The position numbers were made by a program, and so were the translations under genes. From the NCBI GenBank assembly GCA_002633005.1, contig NMRA01000104.1, forward strand, positions 429,255 through 493,254: a stretch of 64,000 nt of DNA, in the 5' to 3' direction. Source of the DNA: Phoronis australis. Lineage: Eukaryota; Phoronida; Phoronidae. Below are positions 37,830-51,000 of this stretch, piece by piece (the stretch's first letter is position 1; each line of letters opens with the position of its first letter). The notes under the pieces are model-generated. The model saw only the letters and a program-made list of their open reading frames with translations, had not been told where the DNA came from and did not search any database.

Positions 37830-38027
37830 TTAAGAGTATGGCTTGTGCTCGCTGACGACTAATTTCTCCATCGGGCCAAATTCCTGGTGAATTTTTATTT
37901 GTCTAACTTCTTCGGACTTGGTTACAATTCCCAAAATCTTTTTCTTAGTGACTTCGGATTTTACCAGGTCTCCAAACAAAATTTGAGGTCGCATTGGCGA
38001 GCTACAGGTCCCCAACGGAGCCTTGTT
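37830..38027 (-). CDS. Gene D exon 2
   Basis: 65 codons plus TAA. In-frame continuation from exon 1 through an AG acceptor in phase 0. Lysine- and glutamate-rich. Confidence 0.4.
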   Translation of the reverse strand, partial: NKAPLGTCSSPMRPQILFGDLVKSEVTKKKILGIVTKSEEVRQIKIHQEFGPMEKLVVSEHKPYS

Positions 38028-38702
38028 CTAGGTTTTTACAATACAAAAACGTGAGTTTCAATGTTTGGGTGGGATAGCCGCCCTCGTGTCAGTATTACAA
38101 CCTTCTCATGAGAGGTCAATTTTCTGATAATGGTCTTGATTCGGCAACGTTGTGCCGGTCATAAATTCGTCTCGGGGTCTAGCGCAACCAAGCCATAATT
38201 TTAGATTTATTCCACATCTATAGTAGCCGTACTCTATTTTATCACAGAGATACTGAAGCAAAAGCCTCGAAGTACATTTTTCATGAAAAAACACTTATGA
38301 CAATTTACTAAAGAAGATGGATATTACTTAGTTAATCCGCCCAACGATTATTGAGTGGTGATATTTAAGATCATCTGAAATTACATCAATGCATAAACAG
38401 CCGCGCTAAAAGAAACATTCACGAGAACTTACACTGTGTAAACAAACCAACCGCTGACGACGCTCGATATTTAGAAGTTGACCGACGAGAATGAAACTCG
38501 ATAGCACATTCACAGCCTTCGTATTTTTGGTGTCAGTTGGTTGCAATGAATCAGGAGCATGACTTTCAACGACCCTCGCTTGTATGGTCTCTTCCAAACA
38601 CGTGGACATTTGATTCAGTTTGCCGCAAACCGGGGTATCCAGTCTTGCCGTCCGCTCAAGTGTAATATGCCGCGATCGAGACTGTTTCTGATTAGCCCAC
38701 AT
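37830..38702 (-). CDS. Gene D: small two-exon gene, unknown protein
   Basis: The model is exon 1 38702-38433 and exon 2 38027-37830, encoding 155 aa, with a 405-nt intron in phase 0. The donor CACAGT|GTAAGTT is strong; the acceptor TATTGTAAAAACCTAG is fair. The start ATG has A at -3. Residues about 61-75 are moderately hydrophobic (VNVLSSFILVGQLL). The second exon encodes a basic-acidic segment (FGDLVKSEVTKKKILGIV, then KIHQEFGPMEKL) that looks globular. I do not recognise a family. The case rests on two open frames joined in phase by good splice sites and on the head-to-head position with gene B. A chance pairing remains possible. Confidence 0.42.
38433..38702 (-). CDS. Gene D exon 1
   Basis: 90 codons from ATG to a GTAAGT donor, phase 0. 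No signal peptide; three Cys (PVCGK, STCLE, RLVCLHS). Confidence 0.4.
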
Positions 38703-38798
38703 TATTGACGGTTGTTTAGAAAGTGATCCAGTGCCATTTTATTTAGCGAGGATGTGTTCAGTCTGTACAACGGCGTGGACATCGCACCAGGTTTCAAA
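38703..38798. promoter_or_regulatory. Putative bidirectional promoter between genes D and B
   Basis: Only 96 bp separate the two divergent ATGs. No TATA box is seen at a useful distance. An AAAATGGCAC word (minus strand, about 38732-38741) contains the ATGG core seen in YY1-type initiator sites. Regulation by a shared promoter is inference; either gene could have an unseen upstream 5-prime exon. Confidence 0.3.
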
Positions 38799-39039
38799 AT
38801 GACGTCGGAGTATCAGAGAACACAAAAGAAAATACTTCTTTTTATGACAGGATTAACTGTGACGGGATTTTTATTGTATCTGATATGTGTTTGCACAACG
38901 TATTGGAATAATTATACAATACCAGACAATTACCATGACAGCAAGTTGGGTGGAATTTGGCTACGTCGGCACTCGGGTCTGTTCGTAATTTGTAACGTAG
39001 TGAAGGTGAATAACTCAGAAAATGCATCAGCCGAAGAAG
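38799..39039 (+). CDS. Gene B exon 1 (TM1 and GLF...C motif)
   Basis: The start is the ATG at 38799 with A at -3. The upstream in-frame GTG at 38754 is not used. The donor GAAG|GTAAGG is in phase 1. Encodes residues 1-80. Confidence 0.85.
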
Positions 39040-42000
39040 GTAAGGTATTTCCCTGTTTCATGTCAAATGTCTACCCTGTGACAGGGGTAAAACAAATAGA
39101 TTTAACCCGTGAGGATATTAACCATCTAGTTCACGTGACTAAGTTGAGCTGACATTCTGGAGAGGTTGCAGCGAAGCGGCATCCGAACGCGGACGTGAAA
39201 AATCACAAGCCTCGTGATTACGCAAGGAATCCCGTGGGTACAGTCGCGATATTGTGCTAGACTTTAGAAATTCGCTTAATCTCAAGATGGCGAATGCGTG
39301 AACTTGGAATTATATCTTCTTTTTAAACAATAAATCAGGTGAAATGTGTTGTTGGGTATGAATAATTTATTCCTTGGAAGTTAGCGCACGCAACATCTCG
39401 AGATCAAGCGGAATTCCAAGTCAAGCACAGCAACTAAGCTGTAAAACAATAAAAAATAACGTATGGCATTCAAAACTGTATCTTCACAGTACTCTGCAAC
39501 ATCTGCGAACGAATTCCTAGATAACTGACGAGTTGGCGTTTGAAATCCCAGAAATCTCTATGATTCCAAGGTCGTTTCTCATCTGCTTGGTTGATTTATA
39601 ATCTGGTTTGACGACTTTTTGTGACGACCACGTCTCTTAAACTTAAAAACAGGAATTTGTCCAAAAATGAATAGGAACTCTAAAACTGTGAACAAGCCAA
39701 CGCGTTATGTGAGGTGAACTGTGTCGATTTTACTATACACACGCTACACAGACTCGTATGAGGTTACCACATGTGGTATGTTTACCAGTGACTGCTCACC
39801 AGCATATTCAAGGCATGACCTCTCAGTTGTTTTATTTTTGTAATATGACATGTTTCTACCGATCACAGGGTTTGTTTGAGCAATTAGTTGACTATTCCGA
39901 AATGGGTATTTTGTGTTGAATGTTTCTCTGACAATAATCGTCGACGTTTTATTCGCTAAAACTGGGTAAACCCGGCATTATTATCTCCAGTACCAGAGGA
40001 CAGTTATTTTATTTCTATCACTTCATATCAAACAGTGAGGGGTCTGTTGTTTAGAATAGGTGTGCTTCCTCAATCAACTGGTCGGGCAAATAAAAATCTA
40101 TTATGTGAAAAGAAATAATTAATATTCAAATGGTTGTAATCACGACCATTCCAACCATGTCATCGTGTATAGTCTTGTAAGTGGTTAATACAAAATTCCA
40201 AATATTTTCAAAGCTCGGCAATCCCAGTTCAAGGTTGCACCGGCCCAATTCACCTGCCTTGAAAAACTCCCTAGCGGTGTTAACTTACTGCTGCAGCTTC
40301 AAAACAACCATCTTTTTATGTTTTTAATTTCACTTTGTACCTCTTGTCTGCTGCTACGAAATGAACCTCTAAACTTTGTATTTGTGTAATGCCGTGGTTA
40401 TTGCGAAAGCTGCCCTTGTTTGATTTATGAGGAACTGTAATTAGTACAAGAACTCTTAGAAAATTGAGCAACAGCTTATCGCACGCGGCGAACTGGGGTG
40501 ACAGGTACGAAGAGTACATTTGTTTGCCAACTGTTGGACGAGTCAACAGGTTCAGTGAGTGCACAGACTGAAGGAGCTACACGTGTTACTACGAGAAATA
40601 GTCTACTCATCAAGGTGCGCTATGTTCTAACGCGTGTGTGAGTACGTACATACGTGCACACTTACGTTCGCGTACACTGTATGCCATTGAATTGATTCGA
40701 TATGTTCGTCATGCACTGAAATGAGCAACGATACTCGTCAATGACCTGTCTGGGATAGAGAGTGAAATGGTCACTTTTTTAAAAAATAGTAAACTAGATA
40801 GCAATTAAAAATCGCAAATACTGTGGGCACTAAAAACCCGCTTGGGGAGAGCGTTGTTCGGTGCCGTGTGTCATCGCACTTGACACATAACGGTTGTGCG
40901 AGCGACAATGTATACTGTCAACATCAATACATATTGTTGCCCGGGAGACAATTTCTGCCGAGTATGACAATATGGCGTCAACAGCTACGCAGTGTCTTCT
41001 GTACTTCGATACTAGAGAGCTTGGCCTACAAATTAAACGCGAACGCGAACGTGCGAGTAACCAGAGGTCCCAGGTTCACGCTAACGTATACGCTGTGTTC
41101 ATTTTTTTTCGTTTCGCCTACACGTACACGCCAAGTTAACTGGTGGCGCTGTAGTTAACAAGAAATCTGTTGTAATTCGCGCTCGTGGACTTATTGAACT
41201 CATTGAATGTGGATGATAAAAAACATTTGAATACGTTTGACGTCTACGACAGACGAGCAAGTTAATGTTTTATTTCAGTAAGCTAGTCTAGTGTTTTATG
41301 TACATTTCCTCCACTGGTGTTTATGATAGAACAAATTAGGTATAGTATTGTGTTTTGAAATAATTTCAGGATAATTGAAAGTTCCAAAGTAATTTCCGTG
41401 ATTCTGAATTGTAGTTTAATAGCTCGACCAGCTGTCATTGATACAAAAATGTTTCGTTTTATTTTGTTTTCTTTTTGCAAAAACGAAAGCAAAGTTTTTG
41501 TGTTCAATTCTCAGTTATTTAAATGTTTCTAATCAACGCATTTCTGTTTCTTGTCATTTAATTTTACGAAATATTGAAATTAAAATGTTTTGGTATGAAA
41601 CACGAGTATGCTTTTTCTGTGTCACCCATTACCACCTGATTACACATCGCTTTTCTGAGGAAAATAAGCAACGCTGCGAGGGCCTCAGAAAAAAGGTCAT
41701 ATTTCAAACCTTTAACCGAGTAAGACACGTGCACTAAGCTATGTCATCTCCAGGATGGCTGAACTTTCTAACAACATTAAAAAGTTGAATAAATTTAATG
41801 ATCTGTTACGATATCTCGGCAATTAAAAACTCACGTTTTGCACTCGCGTGAGATCAGTGTGACAAGACTGAATGTGAAAATGTAGGTCAACTTTGTGCCA
41901 CAGTAAGCGAAGAATGACATCACATGTGTAACGTGCAGTCGAAGCTCTCGAATATGAGTCGATCATTTGCAGAAACTCTGTTCGGTATTATTACGTGATC

Positions 42001-45000
42001 TGGATGTTTTATGGAGTTATAAACCAGTATTTCGGAGTCAATAAGTCTCAATACTGACCGCTACTATGGCAATGCGTTTCAAATTTCTTTCACAAGTTTC
42101 TTCTGAAGTTGTAATTTACTTCATGGAGATTCCAACTCTTGTCTGTTTCATGGAAATTGACTCAATGCGTGAGAAAATATTTCTGAAAAATAATTAAAAC
42201 TCGCTTTAGCAAGAGTAAAGAGTTTGTGTCTGCTACTCACTGCGAAAATTTGTATAATTTATTTCTAGACAGTGACATGCTAATAATTACATGCTTGACT
42301 GAACTTCTGTTTGGTGACGTGAACTGGTAGCAGAAGACCGAAGTGTCGGACTTTTATCTTCGGGGCCCAGGGTCTGATCTTTGTGCTCAACATCGAACTT
42401 AAACATTACTTTTGCCATTTTAGAACATGAGCTCAAGGTAGATGGCTACTACTCCATGCTCGAGTGCGTTATGACTTCCGTGGAAAGGTTTCTAGTACAA
42501 ATTCGCACTTGATGACCCTTAGATTCCAGTTACGAACTTTCGGAATTCATCCTTAAATTTTCAACTTTAATGCTCGGGTCATCAGGTGCAAATTAGGAAT
42601 AGATTGTCATCCCCCCTAAACCGCGACACAGTCCAGCACATAATTATAGGCATTAATCTTACGTTTCTATTCAAGTAGAACAGAGAATTGCTGAAACTAA
42701 CTTATTATACTCCGCGGCCATGCATTATACTCCGCGGCTATGCCCGGTTGCATAAAACAGTCGCAAACGGGAGCTTAACAATGTCCCTTGGTTACATTTT
42801 CATCGCATTATGGATTTGTGTAAACTCTGAATGACACACAAAAAGATTTAGGGAATGTATAGTTAAATCCCTATTTAGGACTGATTCACGCAACTGACAC
42901 TGGTTTCCATTGTTTCGCAAGCCTCGGTTTTACCACTGCATCACCCACCGAACAGGAAAGTCAATCCGGTTTCTGATGTTTGTTTTAGTAACCGAGAAAT
43001 GTGAAGCATCAGGTGAATGGAAACCTCCATCATGACGTTGTAGTTCCCAACATAATGCTGTTGTATAAATAGAGGCCTACTACGAGTCTCAGGTTTATGA
43101 CGTGGGCAAAACCTGGAAATTTCGTCAAAATCCCGAGGTTTTCTCACATGAACCTTAAAAACGATCTTTTTTTGCTGAAAAACTTGACATGTCTAAAACT
43201 TTCAACCACATGACGCAACTTTTGCTTAATATAAAGTAATTCAGTTACTTTTTGTTAAAAGAATTATAAATTGAATTCAGCTTTCGTCGCAAATATTCAA
43301 GTTATATGCGCGCACCCAGTCTAAAATATAGGTGCGGCTCGAATTTTTCGATATGCGGACCTTTTACTGAAAAAACTTAACAAGCACTAAAAAAACGGGA
43401 CCACTAGGTTCAGGCCTACGAATTGTGCATCCGCGCCAAATTCATGTGGACTTTTTGGACCCTTTTGTCTCGTTTACTCGAACTTTTTGTTTCACTGAGG
43501 TGGACCTTTTTGCCCAACTCGCCCTGAGTGCGCCAATGAGTTAGAATCTAATAAACAGTCTTTGAAAATGTAATATTAAAACTTAAAAAAATGTTTATAA
43601 ATAAAAGCCAGCAAGGCTTCCTCGCGCGTGAACACCGAATTGACCTTGAGCTAGCACAGCCATCTTTGGCACAGCTAGACAGTCTCGCTGCGTTTCTCGA
43701 GTTGGGGCTCGTCTCCGTTTGAATGAATGAGGATATGGGTCCGCTAAAGAAGTTGTTTGCATGTCCTTCCGACTGGGAGTACGTACAGTTGCGACACCCG
43801 ATTTGTCAATCATAAACTTGTCACATTCTCGGAATTCCGGCATTGTTTGGTTTGCGCGCACTTGGTTGTTTTTAGTGTTTTGCAAAGGATGAAATGTAAG
43901 GCGTATGGATGTCTACTTTTCACTACTTTGTGATTCGCCCTTGTAATATATATAGATTATTACATGGCGAAGTCGTTATCCTCCGTTATCTGGAGCCCGA
44001 GTGGATTTTGGAGAATTATCACCCGAGGGGCGTCAGCCCCGAGGGTGATAATTCTACAAAATCCACGAGGTGGTGTAGTGGTAAAGTCGGCGACTCGAAA
44101 CGCTTGAGACCCGGGTTCGAATCCGGCCTCGGTTTCCCGCCAAAATGTTATCTCACTAGTGGGATAATTTTATGGGTTATTACACGGTTGTATCTGCCAT
44201 TCGAGGCTAATATTGTGGTATAACAAAAAATTACGTACTCGGTGTTATTAACCAGTCGTGTCGTAACACATTCCAGGTCATGTGAGAAAAGGTGTGTTGT
44301 TTTCAAAGACTAAAATACTCACTGACTTTCGTTACTCGGCATTTGCGCGGACTTGAGCGCGTGCACTCTAAGCATGCTGACCGCAGCTTACGTGATATAA
44401 CAGAATGACGTTTGTCGATTGTTTTGCAATGAAAACGACCATTGTATGTTCTTTCCGAGAATCTCCTGGAATATTTTTTTTTAATCTCGCCATTTCTCCT
44501 CAACGTGTTTTTTGGGGGGGAAAACTGTTACCTAGCAAACCGAACAAGTGATCGACAGCGATCGAAAGCCCAAATATAACCCCTTTCATAAATTACTTAG
44601 CGGATATAGTCATGTTCTGACTGTCTCACTTAGTGAATATGTTCACAAAGACCACGGTGTCGATCTAAGGACAAAAGTGGGTGTTGGCGGATCGATAGAG
44701 GGTTGCGCTTACATTTGTGTTGCCCTCTCTAATGAGAACTGTCCGAGGTCTATGCTTGGGCAGGTGTTGGTACTTAAAGCTGATGCGCTCAGATTTGTCC
44801 ACATTGCCGTCAATTTTATGCGGGCATTTGGCGTCCTCTTCTCAGTTTTTTCCCAAATCCCAGGTTGAACAAACATCATATGCCAGCATACATGTATGTA
44901 GCAAATTAAATCAATTACTGGATTTACGGATTGAGCTGGCTACGTTGCATCCTCCTCTCGAGGACTTCGGCAGGCCACTGAGATGTCACGTGACTCATAA

Positions 45001-48000
45001 TGTCAAGCCCTGAAAAGTCGGGTCAGACAACATCGCAGACCCACGAGGACTGCTATGATTCGGCGGTTTTCATTCATATAGCTGTGACGGTCCACTCTCT
45101 CTCCCTGGATGATGTCACAATTCTGGATAGAGAAGAAAATTGGTTCAGAGGGGTCAAGGAAGCAATATACGAAAGAGTGGAGAATCCCAGTTTAACAGAC
45201 AAGGGGGCCTGAGGTTTCTGTTGCCAAGAACGTGGGATAGGGCACTGAAGAGTATCCCGCCCAAACTGTGCTGTCGATTACATGATGAGTCACGTGACAT
45301 CTCAGTGGCCTGCCGAAGTCCTCGAGAGGAGGACGCACCTTAGCCAACTCAATCCGTTAGCCCAGTAATTGATTAAATTTTCTACATATCATTTACTCAA
45401 CTGGATGACTGAAAGTATTCATCGTATTATCATGTGCCAGCTTGTGAACTCGTCCGGAATTGTCCTCTTGTGACAATTTATCTATTTTTTTCGTTCAGGT
45501 TGGATTTTGATGAAATTGAGCTAAAACCTTGCTGCCTATCGTTGGTTTTACAGATTCAACTTTGTGCTGCGCCCCCAGTGGCAATTTTAATACTTAGTTG
45601 TTATTTTTCCTTGCATCCACATCTCAATCAACTGCATCTGCCAGACTGTTTGAATGATCGTTATAAAATTTGACAAATGTTTTCCTATTAAACATGGTGT
45701 GACCAACGATGCTTTTCGGGCTTATGCGACAACTACTGCCCTCCCAAGTGTTATTTTTTGTTCCCTTTGCGTCGGCCACAATATCTGCCAAGTTCTTTTA
45801 TGCATCGTCGAGAAATTTATCAGGTGTGTTTTAAAACGCATGGCCGATATTGGTGGAACTCGGCGTAAGTTTATGCGGCGGAGATACGCCGGCACCATTC
45901 AGTTTTCGAACGCTTTCCACTGTCGTGGTACTCTCTGTAGGCCATTTCAGATTTCGGTCTAAACTCCTTGTCCAAAAATTTCGGCGAAACGAATTTAAAG
46001 GGGCCTGAAACAAACTAAATTGCAAATGGTTCTCTGCCGACATAGACTATAGTACACGAACCGCCAACTCCGTATATTTTCAATGGACGAAATCTGTGAT
46101 CTTACGCATAAGCCGTGACGTCGCTATTCACTAGCGACACCAGGCGTGCGTTCAGTAGACGCTAGGACCTACGCTAGGACATAGCTAAAACCTAGTCAAA
46201 GTCACGTGTTCTTATTTAAAATGCACGGCAATATCTCATGTAATCTCGCGAAGTCTTGCTTTTTAGCGAGGTCCTAGCGTTACTGAACGGGAGGCAGGCA
46301 AAATTAGAAAGTTTTACTTCCGGCAAGTACGTCGTCTGCTAATCATGGTCGGCTGCTGTGTGGTCGGGTGCCAAAAATACTCACGATACCAACAGTTCTT
46401 TTATTGGAAGACTTTGAACAGCGTTTCAATGCCGATTTTTTCGTTGTATTGGACAGTAAAATAGATGCGAGAATTTCTCGTCACAATACATTAACCGGAA
46501 ACTGCAATTGGTAATTTAGCGCAAGAAAATGTCGGTTATTGCGAATCTGTTGTCTATAATCTATGGTACCACTGAAACAGAATTCAACCTGCTAACCAGG
46601 TAGGGTNAGGTGCATTGTTTAACAATAACAACGTGACGCGTGATAATGCGACGTCATTGTTGCTATACGGCGTATAACTTTTGTGCAACTGGGCCCTGTT
46701 GTCTATAATCTATGGTACCACTGAAACAGAATTCAACCTGCTAACCAGGTAGGGTTTGTTGGTAAAGATTTTAAGTTTCTGTTAATATCAAAGCATTTTC
46801 TTTTGGTTTCGAATTTCTGTCAACTGCTCGCAACTTCGTCGATTTTTCTCGCACAAGGCAAAGCATGTCTCCTTATTTGGTATGGCAAGACATAGACGTA
46901 ATAAATTTCCCTTATATGGAAAATGTGACCTTTGACATCAAGCGGCTTCAAGCAGCTGACTGAGTGCTCGCGCGCTTTTATCATAAGTGGCAAGGAGATT
47001 AGAAACTCTGCGGTAACCACAGAGTTTTTCCAACGCACGTATTTCAAAAATTGTGAATTTTGTGATTCTTTCTGGAAATTTTCTCACAGAAAAAAGTGAA
47101 TTACTCTGTACTAGATGTTGTCTGTTGATAAATGGTTCCACATTTTGTTGGACTTTGACTGAGAAGTGTATCGGTGGGATTACAGTACCCGTAGAGTTTT
47201 AGTTTTCAATCCAATTAAAATTAAGCTACCACGTGTTCGTTATATACACCCCCAGAAGCGCTTGCTAATTGCGGTACAGTCGTTATTTCAAGGCGTTGTG
47301 GAGTGTTTAACATCTTGCTCTTACTGCAGTGACTTTTTGGCTCCCAACATTCTAACTTCACACAGTGAAGATTTTTTTCAATAAATTACTAAAATTGCTC
47401 ATCGTTCAACTTTTAGAATTGGAATCAGTACGTTCGCCCATTGGAACATTGATTCCACTCGAAAATAGATTCTAAGAACAACAGGGCACCCTTCGCTCCG
47501 TCCTTTCTCCATCGTTCCCACCCTTCCTGTCCCCCGTCCTTCTTTCTTCACACTCTTTTCTTGTTTCTCACCTCCCTTCCGCCTGCCTTTTCTCTTTTCT
47601 GTCTCTTGTGTATCCAGGGCCATCGTTCGACATGATATCGTTCACACATACAATTCAAACGGGAAAGAGCTTTCTTTGAAATGTCATGCCACACACAGGA
47701 GACGTACAGTCATGGTGAACAGGTGTTTTAATTAATTCAGTTATAAATCTTATGCGGTTGATTTCCTTTTGTTTATATGGACCCGACATCTGTTGAGCAG
47801 AAATTCTTCTCATAAATAAACTCGTTTTTTCGTATAAATAAGCATTTCCTTGGCAACAAAATACCTAAAGACCACCCAAAAGTCCACATTGTTAATGTTA
47901 TGGTTATTTTTTCGATAATTCCCACGTACAATGTGACATTGTAATGAAAAACCATCTAAGCCTCCAGAAATGGTTACCGATGGTTAGATGTAACGTAATT

Positions 48001-51000
48001 TATGAATTCACCCGTCCTTTGAACGATTAGAGTCGTTCCAATACCCATTCATCGGGCTGAGGAACACGGTGTGTTCTCATTCTCGCCGTCTTTCCATACA
48101 TTTGCAAACCATTTTTACACCGATATGGCCGTAAAAACGTTGATAACCCAGTAACTGTGTATATTTAGCATGACACCCACACCTTTCACAATTTTGGAAA
48201 CTCCTTATTGCTGGTGAAAAATCTGTGTTAAGACTGGCACTGTTTTCCTGGTACGTATATATTTCAAGCACTGCTATTGGCTTACACCCAGGTGGATCAT
48301 GACATTTTGTTACGTATTGCTGTTAACCTGGACATGACCCGCCTTCTCTGCTGTTGTGTTGCGGGTGACCGACACATAAACATATACTTTGAGCGAGTGT
48401 GTATGTAAATCCCCAACCGACAACACTGTCGTGCGTTTAATGAATTCTGTCCTCGTGAGGAACTGCTGCCAAATTGTTCAAAAATTTTAGGCGACTGGAT
48501 AAATGGTTAAAGATGTTTTTTGCATGCTCGATGAACTTGCTTGATTTATATGGATGTATAGCTCGATAAACATTCAAATTTGGTCTGAAATACAGAAATT
48601 AGGGTATCATGTAGTTAGCGATTTCTGAGACAGAGATAATGACCAGCAATTTTTCATTTCGTGAAAGTTTCATTTGAAATTTGTTGGTGGTAATTTACGA
48701 CTGGCATTTAACGTAAAGCTCTTTTGCAAACAAAGACCTGACATTCAAATGCTGTTGACATTACTGCCAAACGTAATTTAAATTAATATGGACAGGTTTA
48801 GTTCAGAGTTATTTCCGCCTTACTCATACGATGTATTGCTTTTCACGTAAAAACAAACTCAATGGGACAGACTACCGTCTCGGGGTATTAACGTTTTAGG
48901 AGCAAATACATGACATCATTTGCACATCAATAGACAATATCCACTTAACGATTTTGCTGTTGGTGCCTTGCCTATTTCAGCCCTCAACCCTAAAGCAGTG
49001 CCTGATTAACCAACATCAAGCCTAATACAGAACTGTGGAGGCAGTCAACACTATGTGTATAACTTCGTAAGACACTACAAAAGTTTAAATTATAATTAAC
49101 AAAATCTGCAAAAAACTTTAAATAACAAACATTTCATGGAGTCACCTAGCTTGCCTAATTAACTGACTAATCTACTTTGTCATTCTAACTTTAAAATTTA
49201 GCAAGTCAACCTATAAAAAAGCAATTTAATTTGCTTAATAAAGACAATTTTGATTTTGACTGACATCTAGTGGCAAGTTAGAACTTTATGAGCTTATTAA
49301 ACTTGACAACAGGTGTCACTAAAAACTAGGTCACATCAGAACTCATGTTAATAGTACTTAATATGTCTAATTGATATTAAAATCGGCATTGGTATTATTA
49401 AAGGAACTTTTGATCTTTTGTTTGCTGCTCTGGGTCTGTCAAATGCTTTGGAGAAATTATGAGATGCATTGGNTTCCACCAGGAACGTCGTTTAGCGACT
49501 GTGTATCTGCCTCTGACATCTTGCTTGTTTGTCGGGTGTCACGTGACTTTTCGCTAAGAGGCGGAGCTTGCGATAGGTCAATTGTTGATAGTTTCCATGA
49601 ATTGTTTTAAATAAAGATTGTTGGGATGGCAAGATTTTCCATGATATGTAGGATCGTACTTATAAATTTCAAGTTTACTGCAATATTGAATACCTGGGTG
49701 GATGAATGTTTTATATTCATTTCTAGTCAATTTTATAATCGACACATTGCCTGTTTGTGGTATAAAAAGCGATTTCCCAGATCCACCTCAACCGCTTAGA
49801 AATTTGTTTGCTACTTATCACAGAACTGCCACTCAAATCGAATTTCGCGCCCGGGCATGGAGCAGTTCCGTTTGTACCCCCAGTTCTTCAATTGATCTAT
49901 TGTCAAGATTTTGAGTGACTGCTTAACTGACCAATCAGAACGCGGCATTCTTGACACATCTTCTCTTTGTTTCTAAGGCGCCATTTTATCCGACAAACAA
50001 CACGTTGGCTGGTAAAACTAATTGTTTTTGTTTGTTGTCTTTTGGAAGAGGCGGAGCGTGCGGTAGGCCAGTTCATTCAGTGAGTCAAGGTACTACGGAG
50101 TCAACAAGGTGTAAAAAGCACAGAAAGGTGCTGAGGAAAACGAACACAAAACGTAGTCTTGGTTCTGAGGGTGTTGGGCATCTGGGTGCATACACATGTG
50201 GAGAACGAATGCATCGAGTCGCCACACGGCGTCTCTTAGTGTACTCTTATAATCCCTTGTCTTTCTTCTTTCAGAAAATATAGAGATTTACTGGTTGACC
50301 CACCCTAGTTTTTTCTAGCAATTGACTTCGATATAACGTTCCCCAATGAGGTCCTACATATTCTTAAAGTGTTAATATGATTTTATGATCTCGTTACCTG
50401 CGCTTTTGCCATTTAAACATACATATTTTGTATTCTTACTTGATTCTGTCCCATTGCTCATTTTATTATTATTTTTATAGTTGACTTGTGTCACACACGA
50501 CATAGTTCTCCGTCAACAGGGCCACAGCGAGGGTATGACAAGGCAATACTAGGTAAAGTATTTCGATCACTGCACCCTCACGTTACATTTATCTGATGCA
50601 TAGGCGTAACACTTATCTGATGCACATAATTTTTTGAAGAATTGTATTTGGTTATGTTGTTTCCCCTCTATTTTGAACAACTTATGTGTGCCATTCTCAT
50701 TTCTATTCTTTGTATCTAAATGTATTTAAAAGGCACCCTCCGCGGGACTCGATACATAGTTTAAAGATGCTTTGTCTCATAAACACCGCGAACATTTAAA
50801 TTTGTAGCAAGCGTCACTTAGTGACTTCCTGGCTATACAAGTATAATCAGGAAAAAGCAATTTGTAAATTAATTGCGGTGTTAAAGAAAACACCACAACT
50901 GATACACTTAAAAACAAGGTCAACATATAAAAAACCTAGTTACTCCAAATATTAGCAATTGTTATTTGATAGTGAAATAAACAAATAATAAAAACTGTTT

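Larger units (their letters stand above)
39040..43300. other. Gene B intron 1, first part
   Basis: No gene seen apart from repeat copies listed separately. The block 42180-42310 is similar to 4425-4580 (TTTCTGAAAAATAATT-AA-CTCGCTT), pointing to another dispersed repeat. Confidence 0.4.

Noticed and set aside
42405-42500. Acceptor plus open stretch with YYSMLECVMTS
   Set aside because: No donor in phase 1 exists before the stop, so it cannot join gene B exon 3.
42989-43012. 24-nt microexon candidate for gene B (TKCEAS-like, phase 1 to 1, one Cys)
   Set aside because: The donor GTGAATGG is weak and the exon lacks the Y-D-K triplet. The 72-nt exon at 50481-50552 has far better splice sites.
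45831-46043. Minus-strand 70-codon frame beside the THAP-like repeat
   Set aside because: No zinc ligands in THAP spacing and the frame is not shared by the second copy.
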